A stretch of 8,818 nt of DNA from SKLM01 sp050049955 (GTDB lineage Bacteria; Chloroflexota; Anaerolineae; B4-G1): the NCBI GenBank assembly GCA_050049955.1, contig JASFVG010000189.1, positions 1 to 8,818 on the forward strand, in the 5' to 3' direction. Below the pieces are notes generated by a model. The model worked only from the letters and a program-made list of their open reading frames with translations. It made no database searches and was not told where the DNA came from. The position numbers and the translations under genes were made by a program. Shown here piece after piece: positions 1 through 8,156 of this stretch; the first letter of the stretch is position 1; the number at the start of each line of letters is the position of its first letter.

Positions 1-1
1 C

Positions 2-739
2 TTCATCGCTAGGCCCGTCCTCGAGGCCGATCTGGTGATCAACCTTCCAAAGCTAAAGACCCACGCTCTCACGCTCTACACGGGAGCCATAAAGAACTTG
101 TTTGGCTCCATACCGGGTACGCGGAAGAGAGAGCTCCACTTTCAGGCCCCTGGCGTGCAGGACTTCAGCTCGATCCTGGTGGACGTGCTGGAGCTGGTAC
201 AACCCGGGCTGACGATCATGGACGGTCTGCTTGGACAGGAGGGCAACGGGCCTGGATCTGGAGGTACGCCGCATTGGTACGGATGCTTGGTCGCCTCGAC
301 TGATCCAGTCGCTCTCGACACGGTCTTGACGGAGGCAATGGGGTACCGACGGGGCGAGGTGCTCCACGTGGCCGAAGCCGGTCTTCGGGGCCTGGGCGTT
401 GCCGACCGGGATGCAATATCGACCGCGGGAGACCAGCACGCACTGGAATTTGGTGACCTGCAGTTGCCCAGGCCTCGTTGGTATTTCCACGCCCCGGCCT
501 GGGCGGCGGCTCCCCTGCGGCGCTTCACCAAGCTGCGACCCAGGTTGGCTGAGGACGCCTGCACCGGTTGCGGCAGTTGTACGGAGGCCTGTCCCGTGGA
601 CGTGATCACACCGGGGCTGCCACCAACCTTCGAGCTCGATCGCTGCATCGGATGCCTTTGCTGTGCCGAGGTCTGTCCCGAGGGTGCGATTTCCCCTCAT
701 CGGAATCTGTTGGCCCAGCTAGTCGGCATGGGGTACTGA
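2..739 (+). CDS. DUF362 domain protein with C-terminal 2x[4Fe-4S] ferredoxin motif (5' partial)
   Basis: The reading frame is open from base 2 to the TGA at 737-739, so the true start lies left of the window. An in-frame GTG at 35 falls inside a conserved stretch (ADLVINLPKLKTH) and is unlikely to be the start. This stretch and the following GAIKNLFGSIPG are typical of the DUF362 family, whose biochemical role is unknown to me. Counting from the GTG at 35, the C-terminus (about residues 176-220) holds two cysteine clusters: CTGCGSCTEACP, and CIGCLCCAEVCP near the end. They match the CxxCxxCxxxCP pattern of a bacterial 2[4Fe-4S] ferredoxin, so an electron-transfer or iron-sulfur role is likely. 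No signal peptide can be judged because the N-terminus is missing. A 205 bp gap separates it from the kinase downstream, and nothing ties it functionally to the signalling genes. Confidence 0.9.
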   Translation, partial: FIARPVLEADLVINLPKLKTHALTLYTGAIKNLFGSIPGTRKRELHFQAPGVQDFSSILVDVLELVQPGLTIMDGLLGQEGNGPGSGGTPHWYGCLVASTDPVALDTVLTEAMGYRRGEVLHVAEAGLRGLGVADRDAISTAGDQHALEFGDLQLPRPRWYFHAPAWAAAPLRRFTKLRPRLAEDACTGCGSCTEACPVDVITPGLPPTFELDRCIGCLCCAEVCPEGAISPHRNLLAQLVGMGY

Positions 740-944
740 GGCCGTGCCCGCAGGGTTACCAGGGTTCCATCTCTACCGGGGCCCACACGCTGGATGCGGG
801 GCGTGTCACATGCGATGGGTCGCTGTCGTAACTCGTCGTGCCGCCATTAGGGCGCGTCTTGCCACCAAGCAGAGATCCGGGGCGCCACTGGTATGGCTTC
901 AATGGTCGCGCTGGCGTATGCGGGGTGGGTGACTGGAGCGTAAT

Positions 945-3137
945 ATGCCACTAACTGCCGGGGATTTCCTACAGGGTCGCTATCGCATCGTCGCTCGGTT
1001 GGGACAGGGAGGAATGGGCGCCGTCTACCGTGCCTGGGACACGCGGCTTGATGTGCCGACTGCGCTCAAGGAGATGGTCCCCCAGCCAGGGCTCGATTCC
1101 CAGAAACTGGCCGAACTCAGGCAGCAGTTTCAGCAGGAGGCGCAGGTCCTCGCGCGTCTCGACCACCCCCATCTCGTGCGTGTGACAGATTTCTTTCAAG
1201 AGGACGGCAATGCCTACCTGGTGATGGATTTCGTCCAAGGCGAGAGCATGGCTGAGCGTATCCGACGGCAGGGAGCGTTGTCGGAGCCCGAGGTCCTGGT
1301 CTGGACGGAGCAGTTGCTGAGCGCTCTGGCCTACTGCCATAGCCAAGGCATCATCCACCGCGACGTGAAACCCCACAACGTACTCATAGACCCGGATGGG
1401 CAGGCCATCTTGGTGGACTTTGGGCTGGTGAAGCTTTGGGATCCCCGCGACCCACGCACCCGGACCGCAATCCGGGCTATGGGGACGCCTGAGTATGCCC
1501 CACCGGAGCAGTACGATGCACAACTGGGCCACACCGACCCCCGCAGCGACATCTACAGCCTAGCAGCGACTGCCTACCATGCTCTGACGGGACGCGCCCC
1601 AGAGACTGCGACGAGCCGCATGGCGTCTCCAGAGCGATTCCCATCGCTAAGGTCGTTGGCGCCTGACGTGAGCCGGCGAACCGAGGGTGCGGTGATGAAG
1701 GCGTTGGCATTGGCCAGGTCACAGCGCTGGCGGGACGCGAACGAGATGGCCGACGCGCTGGGGGTCTCCAGTCCTGCAACCCCCTCTCAGCCCTTCGAGC
1801 CAGTCGCTCATCCGGTGCCCGAGCTAGCTGGCACGATGAGGATGGAGGAACCACGTCCGTCTCCGCGGCCCCGCCGACGGTTGCCAGGGTGGGTGTGGGC
1901 CGTGGGCGGCTTGGTAGCACTCGCAGCGGTTCTAGGCGGAGCGGCCGTGATCATTGGACTGAGGAGCCGACCAGGGGCTTCCGCGGCTACACCCACGGTG
2001 GGACAGGCAGCAGCTCGTACGGAGCCAACGACGGCAGCGGATGAGGAGACCGCATCTCTGGTCACTCCCTCCTCTACGCCCACACAGCAGTCCACAGACA
2101 CCCCAGAGCCATCGCCCTCGCCATCACCCACGGCGCTGCCGTCCCCAACAGCTAGCCCGACCCCGGTTGATGAGACGCCGACGAGCGAGGCCACATCGAC
2201 TCCCACGCCGGTTCCGACAAGCTCACCGACATCGGAGGCGGCCGGCCCGAGTCCTCAGCCCACCTCGCCTCCCGCCTCCGGCGCGCTGTTCACTTTCGAG
2301 CAGTGGGCCCCTTGGCGCCGCGGCGACCAGCCCTACGGCGAGTTCACGCAGACGGGGGAACAGGTCCGATCGGGCAGCTATGCCGCCAAGATGCGCTATG
2401 ACTTCCCGGCCACTGAGGATGATTTCGTTGTCTTTGTCCGTCAGGTTGGGCTGGCAGGGCAGCCGGACTCCGTGGGCGCCTGGGTGTACGGTGACGGGTC
2501 GGGCCACTACTTGAACAGCTGGATTGAGGATGCTCAAGGAGAGATCTGGTCGGTGAACCTGGGGCAAGTGGGAGCCCCGGGATGGCAGCAGCTTGTAGGG
2601 AGAGTTGACCCCGGCCGGACCTGGCCCTCGGGTCACGTGGCCGGGCCGGAGAACGATGTGGTCGACTATCCGATACGCTTCTACGCACTGGTACTCGATC
2701 GAGCCGGAAGCGGGCCGAGCACTGGCCAGATCTACCTAGACGACGTCTCGGTCTGGAAGGGCCGGACAAGCGCGACAGCCACTCCTCTGCCACAGGTCAC
2801 GCAGGCAGCGTCAGCCCCTGAGCCCACATCCACCGCGGGGGGTGACGCCCCGGTGAGCGGAGGGCCCCTCGATTTCCCCGTCCCGACCCAGCTCGACGCC
2901 TGGGAGAAGTCTGGGGGTGGTATGTACAAGTGCACCATCATCGTGCGGATTCAGGGAGGCGCACCTCCTTTCACGGTCTACCAGGACCAGACGCTGGCCG
3001 GGACGACCGATCAGAGGGACTACCCCCTGGTCTTTGAGTCAACCGGCCCTACGATCCTCCACACCATCATCGTAGAGTCTGCAGATGGGCAGAGCATCTC
3101 GCACAAGTACTACATAGAGGCACCGTGGAAGGAATAG
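945..3137 (+). CDS. Transmembrane Ser/Thr protein kinase with jelly-roll-like ectodomain (kinase 1)
   Basis: 730 aa. The ATG at 945 follows GGAG at 935-938 with a 6-base spacer. An N-terminal Hanks-type kinase covers about residues 13-272. It has the glycine loop GQGGMGAVY (20-28), catalytic K42, alpha-C E65, HRDVKPHN (138-145, D140 catalytic), DFG (158-160), GTPEY (180-184), PPE in place of APE (186-188) and D202, so it looks active. The activation loop contains T172, T174 and T181. One membrane helix lies at about 316-339, preceded by arginines, which puts the kinase inside. A Pro/Ser/Thr-rich linker (about 345-445) follows. Next comes a beta-rich domain (447-604; QPYGEF, GAWVYGDGSGHYLN, IYLDDVSVW) that resembles carbohydrate-binding jelly rolls. 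A second Pro/Thr linker leads to a small C-terminal beta-rich domain (about 642-730). It presumably senses an extracellular or wall ligand and phosphorylates cytosolic Ser/Thr. The ligand is unknown. Confidence 0.93.
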   Translation: MPLTAGDFLQGRYRIVARLGQGGMGAVYRAWDTRLDVPTALKEMVPQPGLDSQKLAELRQQFQQEAQVLARLDHPHLVRVTDFFQEDGNAYLVMDFVQGESMAERIRRQGALSEPEVLVWTEQLLSALAYCHSQGIIHRDVKPHNVLIDPDGQAILVDFGLVKLWDPRDPRTRTAIRAMGTPEYAPPEQYDAQLGHTDPRSDIYSLAATAYHALTGRAPETATSRMASPERFPSLRSLAPDVSRRTEGAVMKALALARSQRWRDANEMADALGVSSPATPSQPFEPVAHPVPELAGTMRMEEPRPSPRPRRRLPGWVWAVGGLVALAAVLGGAAVIIGLRSRPGASAATPTVGQAAARTEPTTAADEETASLVTPSSTPTQQSTDTPEPSPSPSPTALPSPTASPTPVDETPTSEATSTPTPVPTSSPTSEAAGPSPQPTSPPASGALFTFEQWAPWRRGDQPYGEFTQTGEQVRSGSYAAKMRYDFPATEDDFVVFVRQVGLAGQPDSVGAWVYGDGSGHYLNSWIEDAQGEIWSVNLGQVGAPGWQQLVGRVDPGRTWPSGHVAGPENDVVDYPIRFYALVLDRAGSGPSTGQIYLDDVSVWKGRTSATATPLPQVTQAASAPEPTSTAGGDAPVSGGPLDFPVPTQLDAWEKSGGGMYKCTIIVRIQGGAPPFTVYQDQTLAGTTDQRDYPLVFESTGPTILHTIIVESADGQSISHKYYIEAPWKE

Positions 3138-3155
3138 CACGCCCGGGAGGCGAGG

Positions 3156-4952
3156 ATGAGCGGTAGCCCCGACTCAGCAGGTCAGGCGCAGTCCCTAGTG
3201 GGCAGGCAACTCGGCAAGTATCAGATACGTTCCGAGATTGGCCGGGGTGGGATGGCCACAGTCTATAAGGCCTACGACGCCACGCTTGACCGGTTCGTGG
3301 CTCTCAAGGTCCTGGCGCCTCAGCTGGCTTGGGAGGAGGAGTTCGTCCAGCGATTCGTGCGCGAGGCCCGGGCCGCAGCTCGGCTCAAGCACCCCAACAT
3401 TGTCACTATCTACGACGTAGGACGCGCCAGTGGTTGGTACTACTTCGCCATGGACTACGTGGCGGGTACGACGCTGGCCGAGATCATCCGTCAGCGAGGC
3501 GCGATGCCGGCAGAGGAAGTCGTGCGCGTCCTGGAGCCCTTAGCAGCCGCGCTGGACCACGCTCACAGCCGCGGACTGATCCACCGGGACGTCAAGCCTA
3601 GCAACGTCATCGTGAGCGAGGACGGCGACGTTGTGCTGACTGACTTCGGCATTGTGCGGGCGGCGCAGGCAAAGGGGCTGACGAGATCGGGGACGGTGAT
3701 GGGGACACCGGCGTACATGGCACCGGAGCAGGCGAGCGGTGACGATGTCGACCCACGCACCGATCAGTATGCGCTCGGCATCGTTGCCTACGAGATGCTC
3801 GCGGGGAGAGTACCGTTTGACGCGGAGAGCACTCCCAGACTGCTCTACAAGATTGTGCACGATGCCCCGCCAGCGCTGCGGACGGTGCGGCCGGATCTTC
3901 CGGAGGCAGCGTCCCAAGTTCTCTCGCGCGCGCTGGGCAAGGAGAAGAAAGAGCGCTACGGGAGCTGTAGGGCATTCGTGGACTCGCTTGACCAGTCGTT
4001 GCAGGCGCAGCCAGCCGATGTGCCCACCAGGGGACCAACCAAGCCGGCACCAGAGCAGGTTGCGGTGCCGGCCCCAGGCAGAGCGACTACACCTCGCAAG
4101 AAGGAAGTGACAACGCCGGCCCCAAGGAAGGTTGGGAGGCAGCGGACACTGCTACTAGGACTAGGTGGTGTGGGACTGGCGATCGTGGGATTGCTTTGTC
4201 TGGGAGCAGTCGTGGTTGGCATCCTGTTGGGGCCTTGGGGGCCAGGCAAAGGGGATGTGGAGCCTCCGCCAATCATCGCACCGACCACGGCGCCGCCCAC
4301 TGTTCGCCAGCAGGCGGCGACGCTGCCGCCATCGCCGTCTCCACTTCTCCCGACGCCAGAAGCCCGGCCAACAGACACCCCTCCCTCGCAACAGGTCAAC
4401 ATCGTATTCCAGGACAGCTTCGAAGACCAGAACTCTGGATGGGAAATTGGTGACTATGAGGCCGGCAGCGTGGGCTATGAGGACGGTGCCTACACTGTGG
4501 TCTCGCTGGGCCCCACGATGCCGATGTGGGGCGTGGCCGATCTGTTTCTGACCGATCTGGTGGTAGAGGTAGATGCAACGCAGGTAGCGGCAGGGCCCGA
4601 GAACAACAACGAGTACGGCGTTGGTTGTCGCATCCAGCCAGATGGCGATGGCCACTACCTAAGTGTATCTGGCGATGGATACTACAGCATCTGGCTCAAC
4701 TATGGGCCGGACTGGATACCGCTCGTGGACTGGGCCGAGTCAGACGCTATCCAGCAAGGCAATGCGACCAACCGCATCCTGGCCGTGTGCGATGGTCCCA
4801 CCTTGAGCTTGTTCGTCAACGGCATACATCTGGCGACCGTTGAGGACGAGACGTTTTCCGGTGGCGACATTGCATTGACTGCCACCTCCTACGAGGACGC
4901 CGCCACGAAGATCGCCTTTGACAACCTGATCGTATACGGCCCGACCGACTGA
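3156..4952 (+). CDS. Transmembrane PknB-like Ser/Thr protein kinase with LamG/DUF1080-like ectodomain (kinase 2)
   Basis: 598 aa. The ATG at 3156 has GGGAGG at 3145-3150 with a 5-base spacer and lies 18 bp after kinase 1, so the two are probably co-transcribed. The kinase domain (about 22-280) is PknB-like: GRGGMATVY (29-37), K51, E70, HRDVKPSN (143-150, D145 catalytic), DFG (163-165), GTPAYMAPE (183-191) and a DQYALG segment. Activation-loop threonines T176, T180 and T184 are candidate autophosphorylation sites. The juxtamembrane segment is Pro/Lys/Thr-rich and holds T311, T312, T319 and T320, the second of each pair followed by Pro. A membrane helix lies at about 332-358, then a Pro/Thr-rich linker. 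The extracellular domain (about 414-595) starts FQDSFEDQNSGWE and contains GHYLSVSGDGYYSIW and AFDNLIVYG, the pattern of concanavalin-fold LamG/DUF1080-like domains. The ligand is unknown, possibly a glycan. Its ectodomain is unlike that of kinase 1. Confidence 0.93.
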   Translation: MSGSPDSAGQAQSLVGRQLGKYQIRSEIGRGGMATVYKAYDATLDRFVALKVLAPQLAWEEEFVQRFVREARAAARLKHPNIVTIYDVGRASGWYYFAMDYVAGTTLAEIIRQRGAMPAEEVVRVLEPLAAALDHAHSRGLIHRDVKPSNVIVSEDGDVVLTDFGIVRAAQAKGLTRSGTVMGTPAYMAPEQASGDDVDPRTDQYALGIVAYEMLAGRVPFDAESTPRLLYKIVHDAPPALRTVRPDLPEAASQVLSRALGKEKKERYGSCRAFVDSLDQSLQAQPADVPTRGPTKPAPEQVAVPAPGRATTPRKKEVTTPAPRKVGRQRTLLLGLGGVGLAIVGLLCLGAVVVGILLGPWGPGKGDVEPPPIIAPTTAPPTVRQQAATLPPSPSPLLPTPEARPTDTPPSQQVNIVFQDSFEDQNSGWEIGDYEAGSVGYEDGAYTVVSLGPTMPMWGVADLFLTDLVVEVDATQVAAGPENNNEYGVGCRIQPDGDGHYLSVSGDGYYSIWLNYGPDWIPLVDWAESDAIQQGNATNRILAVCDGPTLSLFVNGIHLATVEDETFSGGDIALTATSYEDAATKIAFDNLIVYGPTD

Positions 4953-5133
4953 CCAGTGAGGCACCCATCGCCGTCGGTCACCGGATCGGGGGATCGACCC
5001 GAGGCCCTGATCTCGGGAGTTCGCGGGCTCGTCGTTCTGCGGGCGGGCGCGTCGGCCATTTGGGCTGCGCACCGGCACGGGGGAGGCGGTCGGAAGGCTT
5101 ATTGCTGCGCTACGACGGCACATAGCGCCGACA

Positions 5134-5138
5134 AAGGA
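5134..5138 (+). promoter_or_regulatory. Shine-Dalgarno site favouring the GTG start at 5146
   Basis: AAGGA at 5134-5138 sits 7 bases before GTG 5146, a normal spacing. The alternative ATG at 5224 has only GGATGGGG at 5214-5221, which lies almost against the start codon. The upstream GTG is therefore preferred, giving 26 extra cytosolic residues before the first membrane helix. The topology is the same with either start. Confidence 0.5.
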
Positions 5139-5145
5139 TTGGCAG

Positions 5146-7947
5146 GTGCCGGAGGACCACGCAAGTCCAGATCGTGCAGCTGAGGATCACCCAACTCCAC
5201 CGGGTCTGAGACTGGATGGGGCGATGAAACGTCGCCCCTACGTGATCCAGGTCTTGCAGACACGGCGCTGGTTGCTGGTCGGCGTGGGAGCCATGGGGCT
5301 CGTCGCCGTGGTCTTCAGCCTGACGGCGCTGTGGACGCTCACGCGGGCCCAAGCTGGTTGGGGAGGCTGGCTGGCGTCGATAGCGCCCACGGCCTCACCG
5401 TCCCCACCAGCGATCACGCCGCCCGGCTCATTGAAGGACTTGTCAGCTCAGTATCCCGAGTTGGCGGACCTTCTGGAGGAACCCTCGCTCGGGTCTGTAT
5501 ACAAGGACTTCATCATAGCCTATCAGGACGGAGGTGTTGATGCGGCTCGGGCCCTCGCCTCCAGGCGTGGCCTGCTCAACGAGCGGGACGAGATTCGCAT
5601 CACACTCGTCATGGACAGTGCTGAGCACGTCTCAGCAGTCGTGGCAGAACTGCGGGGCGCCGCGATTACGGTAGAGGGCAGCTACAAGGAGCGAATCAAT
5701 GTTGGTGTGCCCCTCTCCCTGATCGAGAAGCTCTCCGTTGAACAGGGCGTTCACGCGCTGTTTGAGCAGCTTACCGAGATTGAGCATATCATCCGTCTGG
5801 AGCTCCCCCTTCCCAACCGCCCGGACCGCGTAGTCCGCCTGCAGGGCGAAGGGGTTACGATCACAGGGGCAGACGCCTGGCAGGCGGCTGGCTACACCGG
5901 TCGCGGCATCCGGATCGGCGTTCTCGACCTCGGGTTCGACGGCTATGAGGGGCTCCTGGGCAGCGAGCTACCGAGCAATGTCACGGCCAGATCCTTCGTA
6001 TATGGTGAAGAACCCGATGGAAACGGAGAGGTCCACGGCACGGCCTGCGCCGAGATCGTCCACGAGATGGCACCGGACGCCGAACTCTTCCTGGCCTACT
6101 ACGACGGAACTGGCGTGAGCGAGGGGCAGGCGGTCGAATGGTTGAAGGAACAGGACGTCCACATCATCAGCCATTCAGCCGGTTCCGTAATGGCACCCAT
6201 GGATGGGACTGGTGAAGACGCGGAACTGGCTGATGAGACAGCCGCCCAGGGAATCCTGTGGGTCAACTCTGCCGGCAATGAGGCGGAGGGCCACTATCGG
6301 GGGCAGTTCTCCGACAGCGACGGTGATGGGCTCCACGAGTTTCCCGACGGTGGAGAGGAGATTGCGCTCGAGTCGTTTTCCAGCGAGATGACGGTGGTCC
6401 TCAACTGGGACGACTGGGATGCGGTGACCGAGGACTACGACCTCTACGTGTACGATGCTCAGGGCACTCAGGTTGCTACCGGTGAGGATACTCAGGACGG
6501 CAGTCCCGGGCAGATTCCAGCGGAAGGCCTCATCGTCTACGAGACCTTGGAGAAGACCTACTACGTATCGATTGTGGCCTATGAGACCAGCCGGCCTGCG
6601 ATGCTCGACCTGTACGCATTGGGGGCGAGCATCGAATTCCCGGTGAGCGAGTACAGCCTGAACACCCCAGGGGACGCCCGAGGGTCACTGACGGTTGGCG
6701 CCACGGAGTACCGCGACGACCGTGTTGCCTCGTACAGCTCGCAGGGGCCAACGACTGATGGTCGGCTCAAACCGGACATCAGCGCGCCCGCGGGTGTGTC
6801 CGGCGCAACCTACGGCAGCGAGATGTTTGACGGCACGTCGGCCTCGGCCCCTCACGTGGCCGGTGCCGCGGCGCTGGTGTGGAGTGCCTACCCAGACCTG
6901 GGCCGCGACGACGTCGCTACCTATCTGACATCGCACGCCAAGGACCTGGGTCCACCCGGTCCAGACACGGGCTATGGCCACGGGCGCCTACAGTTGCCGT
7001 CTCCTCCAGAGGGGGGACTGGAGCTCGCTCTTCCAGAGTCAACGGACCAGCCGCCGCTGTTGCAGGTCGCCGGGACGCTCGTGCCAACTGTGGCCCCTAT
7101 GCTTACAGCAGGCCCGCCGGCTTCCCCGGTTGCCGACCAGCCCGAGGCCACCGAGGTGTGGTCCAGCCCGATACCGGGTCAACAGGTTGCGTCAAGCGCG
7201 CCATCGTACCCATCCAGCGTGCTGCTTATTGGACTGTCGATGCTGGGTCTTTGTGGCGGGGTGGCTTTCCTGGGGGGTACAGGGCTGTTGCTCCTGGCCC
7301 GGCAGCGCGCAAGGACGGTACCGTCTCAGCCAGCTACCTTCCCCACACCCTCGCTGCCATTGATCCAGCCCGTGGATCTCGGCAGGCTCACGGCAATAGG
7401 TGAGGCCCCTATACCGCTCCGCGCGGGCACAATCACGCTGGGGCGGGGCAGCGAAAACGACGTTGTGTTGTCAAGCCCGAACGTCTCGCGACGGCACGCG
7501 CAGATAGCGTGCAAGGACGGCCGATGCAGCGTGGAGGACCTGGGAAGCTCGAATGGGACATTTGTCGATGGGGAGCGGGTGTCGAGAGCCACGCTGAGGC
7601 CGGGCTGCCGGCTTCGTTTGGGGGATGTCGTACTGGCCTACGATGCTCCTGATCGGCGGCAGCAAGGCACTTGGCTGGAGATCGGGGGCCAACGCTACCC
7701 GGTACCACCAGCCGGCGTCATCGTTGGTCGCTCCAGCGACAGCGATATCCGCCTGGGCGACGGGCTGGCATCCCGCCGGCATGCTCGGATCGACCGGCAG
7801 GAGCCTGGCTTCGTCATCACCGATCTCGGCAGCACCAATGGCACATTTGTCAATGAACGACCCGTTCGCCGTCAGCTGCTGCGCGATGGTGACGAGCTGC
7901 GAATGGGCGAAACCCGGTTGCGCTTCCGCAGGGCCGACGGGGCCTGA
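5146..7947 (+). CDS. Two-pass membrane subtilisin-family (S8) protease with cytosolic tandem FHA domains
   Basis: 933 aa from GTG 5146; ATG 5224 is possible. A basic N-terminus (KRR...QTRR) precedes membrane helix 1 (42-65). A propeptide-like alpha/beta region (about 148-210) is followed by an S8 domain (about 245-625). Its catalytic set is D261 (GVLDLGFDG), H297 (HGTACA), oxyanion N378 (NSAGNE) and S565 (DGTSASAPHVAG), so activity is expected. N378 and S565 are 187 residues apart, against about 66 in subtilisin BPN'. The extra part (about 383-497) looks beta-rich and contains DSDGDG (390-395), a possible calcium loop. A Pro-rich linker, helix 2 (about 692-718) and basic ARQRAR put the C-terminus in the cytosol. 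Two FHA domains follow, FHA1 (about 750-830) and FHA2 (about 845-930). Each keeps GR, SRRH and SNGT or TNGT, the residues that bind phosphothreonine. The two upstream kinases are obvious candidate partners. Confidence 0.92.
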   Translation: MPEDHASPDRAAEDHPTPPGLRLDGAMKRRPYVIQVLQTRRWLLVGVGAMGLVAVVFSLTALWTLTRAQAGWGGWLASIAPTASPSPPAITPPGSLKDLSAQYPELADLLEEPSLGSVYKDFIIAYQDGGVDAARALASRRGLLNERDEIRITLVMDSAEHVSAVVAELRGAAITVEGSYKERINVGVPLSLIEKLSVEQGVHALFEQLTEIEHIIRLELPLPNRPDRVVRLQGEGVTITGADAWQAAGYTGRGIRIGVLDLGFDGYEGLLGSELPSNVTARSFVYGEEPDGNGEVHGTACAEIVHEMAPDAELFLAYYDGTGVSEGQAVEWLKEQDVHIISHSAGSVMAPMDGTGEDAELADETAAQGILWVNSAGNEAEGHYRGQFSDSDGDGLHEFPDGGEEIALESFSSEMTVVLNWDDWDAVTEDYDLYVYDAQGTQVATGEDTQDGSPGQIPAEGLIVYETLEKTYYVSIVAYETSRPAMLDLYALGASIEFPVSEYSLNTPGDARGSLTVGATEYRDDRVASYSSQGPTTDGRLKPDISAPAGVSGATYGSEMFDGTSASAPHVAGAAALVWSAYPDLGRDDVATYLTSHAKDLGPPGPDTGYGHGRLQLPSPPEGGLELALPESTDQPPLLQVAGTLVPTVAPMLTAGPPASPVADQPEATEVWSSPIPGQQVASSAPSYPSSVLLIGLSMLGLCGGVAFLGGTGLLLLARQRARTVPSQPATFPTPSLPLIQPVDLGRLTAIGEAPIPLRAGTITLGRGSENDVVLSSPNVSRRHAQIACKDGRCSVEDLGSSNGTFVDGERVSRATLRPGCRLRLGDVVLAYDAPDRRQQGTWLEIGGQRYPVPPAGVIVGRSSDSDIRLGDGLASRRHARIDRQEPGFVITDLGSTNGTFVNERPVRRQLLRDGDELRMGETRLRFRRADGA

Positions 7948-8156
7948 GTGCTGCCGGAGACAGCAGCCATATGCATCTCCTTGGTAGTGACTTGCGCTAC
8001 TTGCTGGCCACGGTCAGGGGCCACCCCAGCAATGGGCAAGGCCCGAGCCGAAGTGGTCAGCCAATCTCTGGAAGCCGGTGGGCGTCGGATGAGGTTGAGC
8101 CCACCATTGGCGGGTATGGAGACCCGACCCGTTGTCTTGTGGCGAGAGGGTGCTGA

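Noticed and set aside
744..932. 62-codon open frame in the gap before kinase 1, encoding a CGACH that looks like a CxxCH haem motif
   Set aside because: It has no ribosome binding site and no signal peptide, its composition is unlike the neighbouring genes, and a single short motif in a GC-rich gap is easily produced by chance.
740..944. Possible promoter for kinase 1
   Set aside because: TTGCCA at 859-864 has no -10 box at suitable spacing (TATGGC is 27 bases away), so no promoter can be supported from the sequence alone.
969..1532. 187-codon minus-strand open frame antisense to kinase 1
   Set aside because: It is the complement of conserved kinase motifs, and the sense strand explains this region completely.
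2085..2280. C/A-rich repetitive stretch with many CCC-ACG-type units, resembling a tandem repeat
   Set aside because: It is the coding sequence of the Pro/Ser/Thr-rich linker of kinase 1. The units are irregular and serve as an extracellular spacer, not a repeat array.
4956..5183. 75-codon open frame in the gap between kinase 2 and the protease
   Set aside because: It has a low-complexity Gly/Ala/Arg-rich product with no domain, lacks a clear ribosome binding site, and runs into the protease start.
8005..8023. TGGCC/GGCCA inverted repeat in the gap after the protease
   Set aside because: The 5-bp stem with a 9-base loop and no T-run is too weak to call a terminator or operator.
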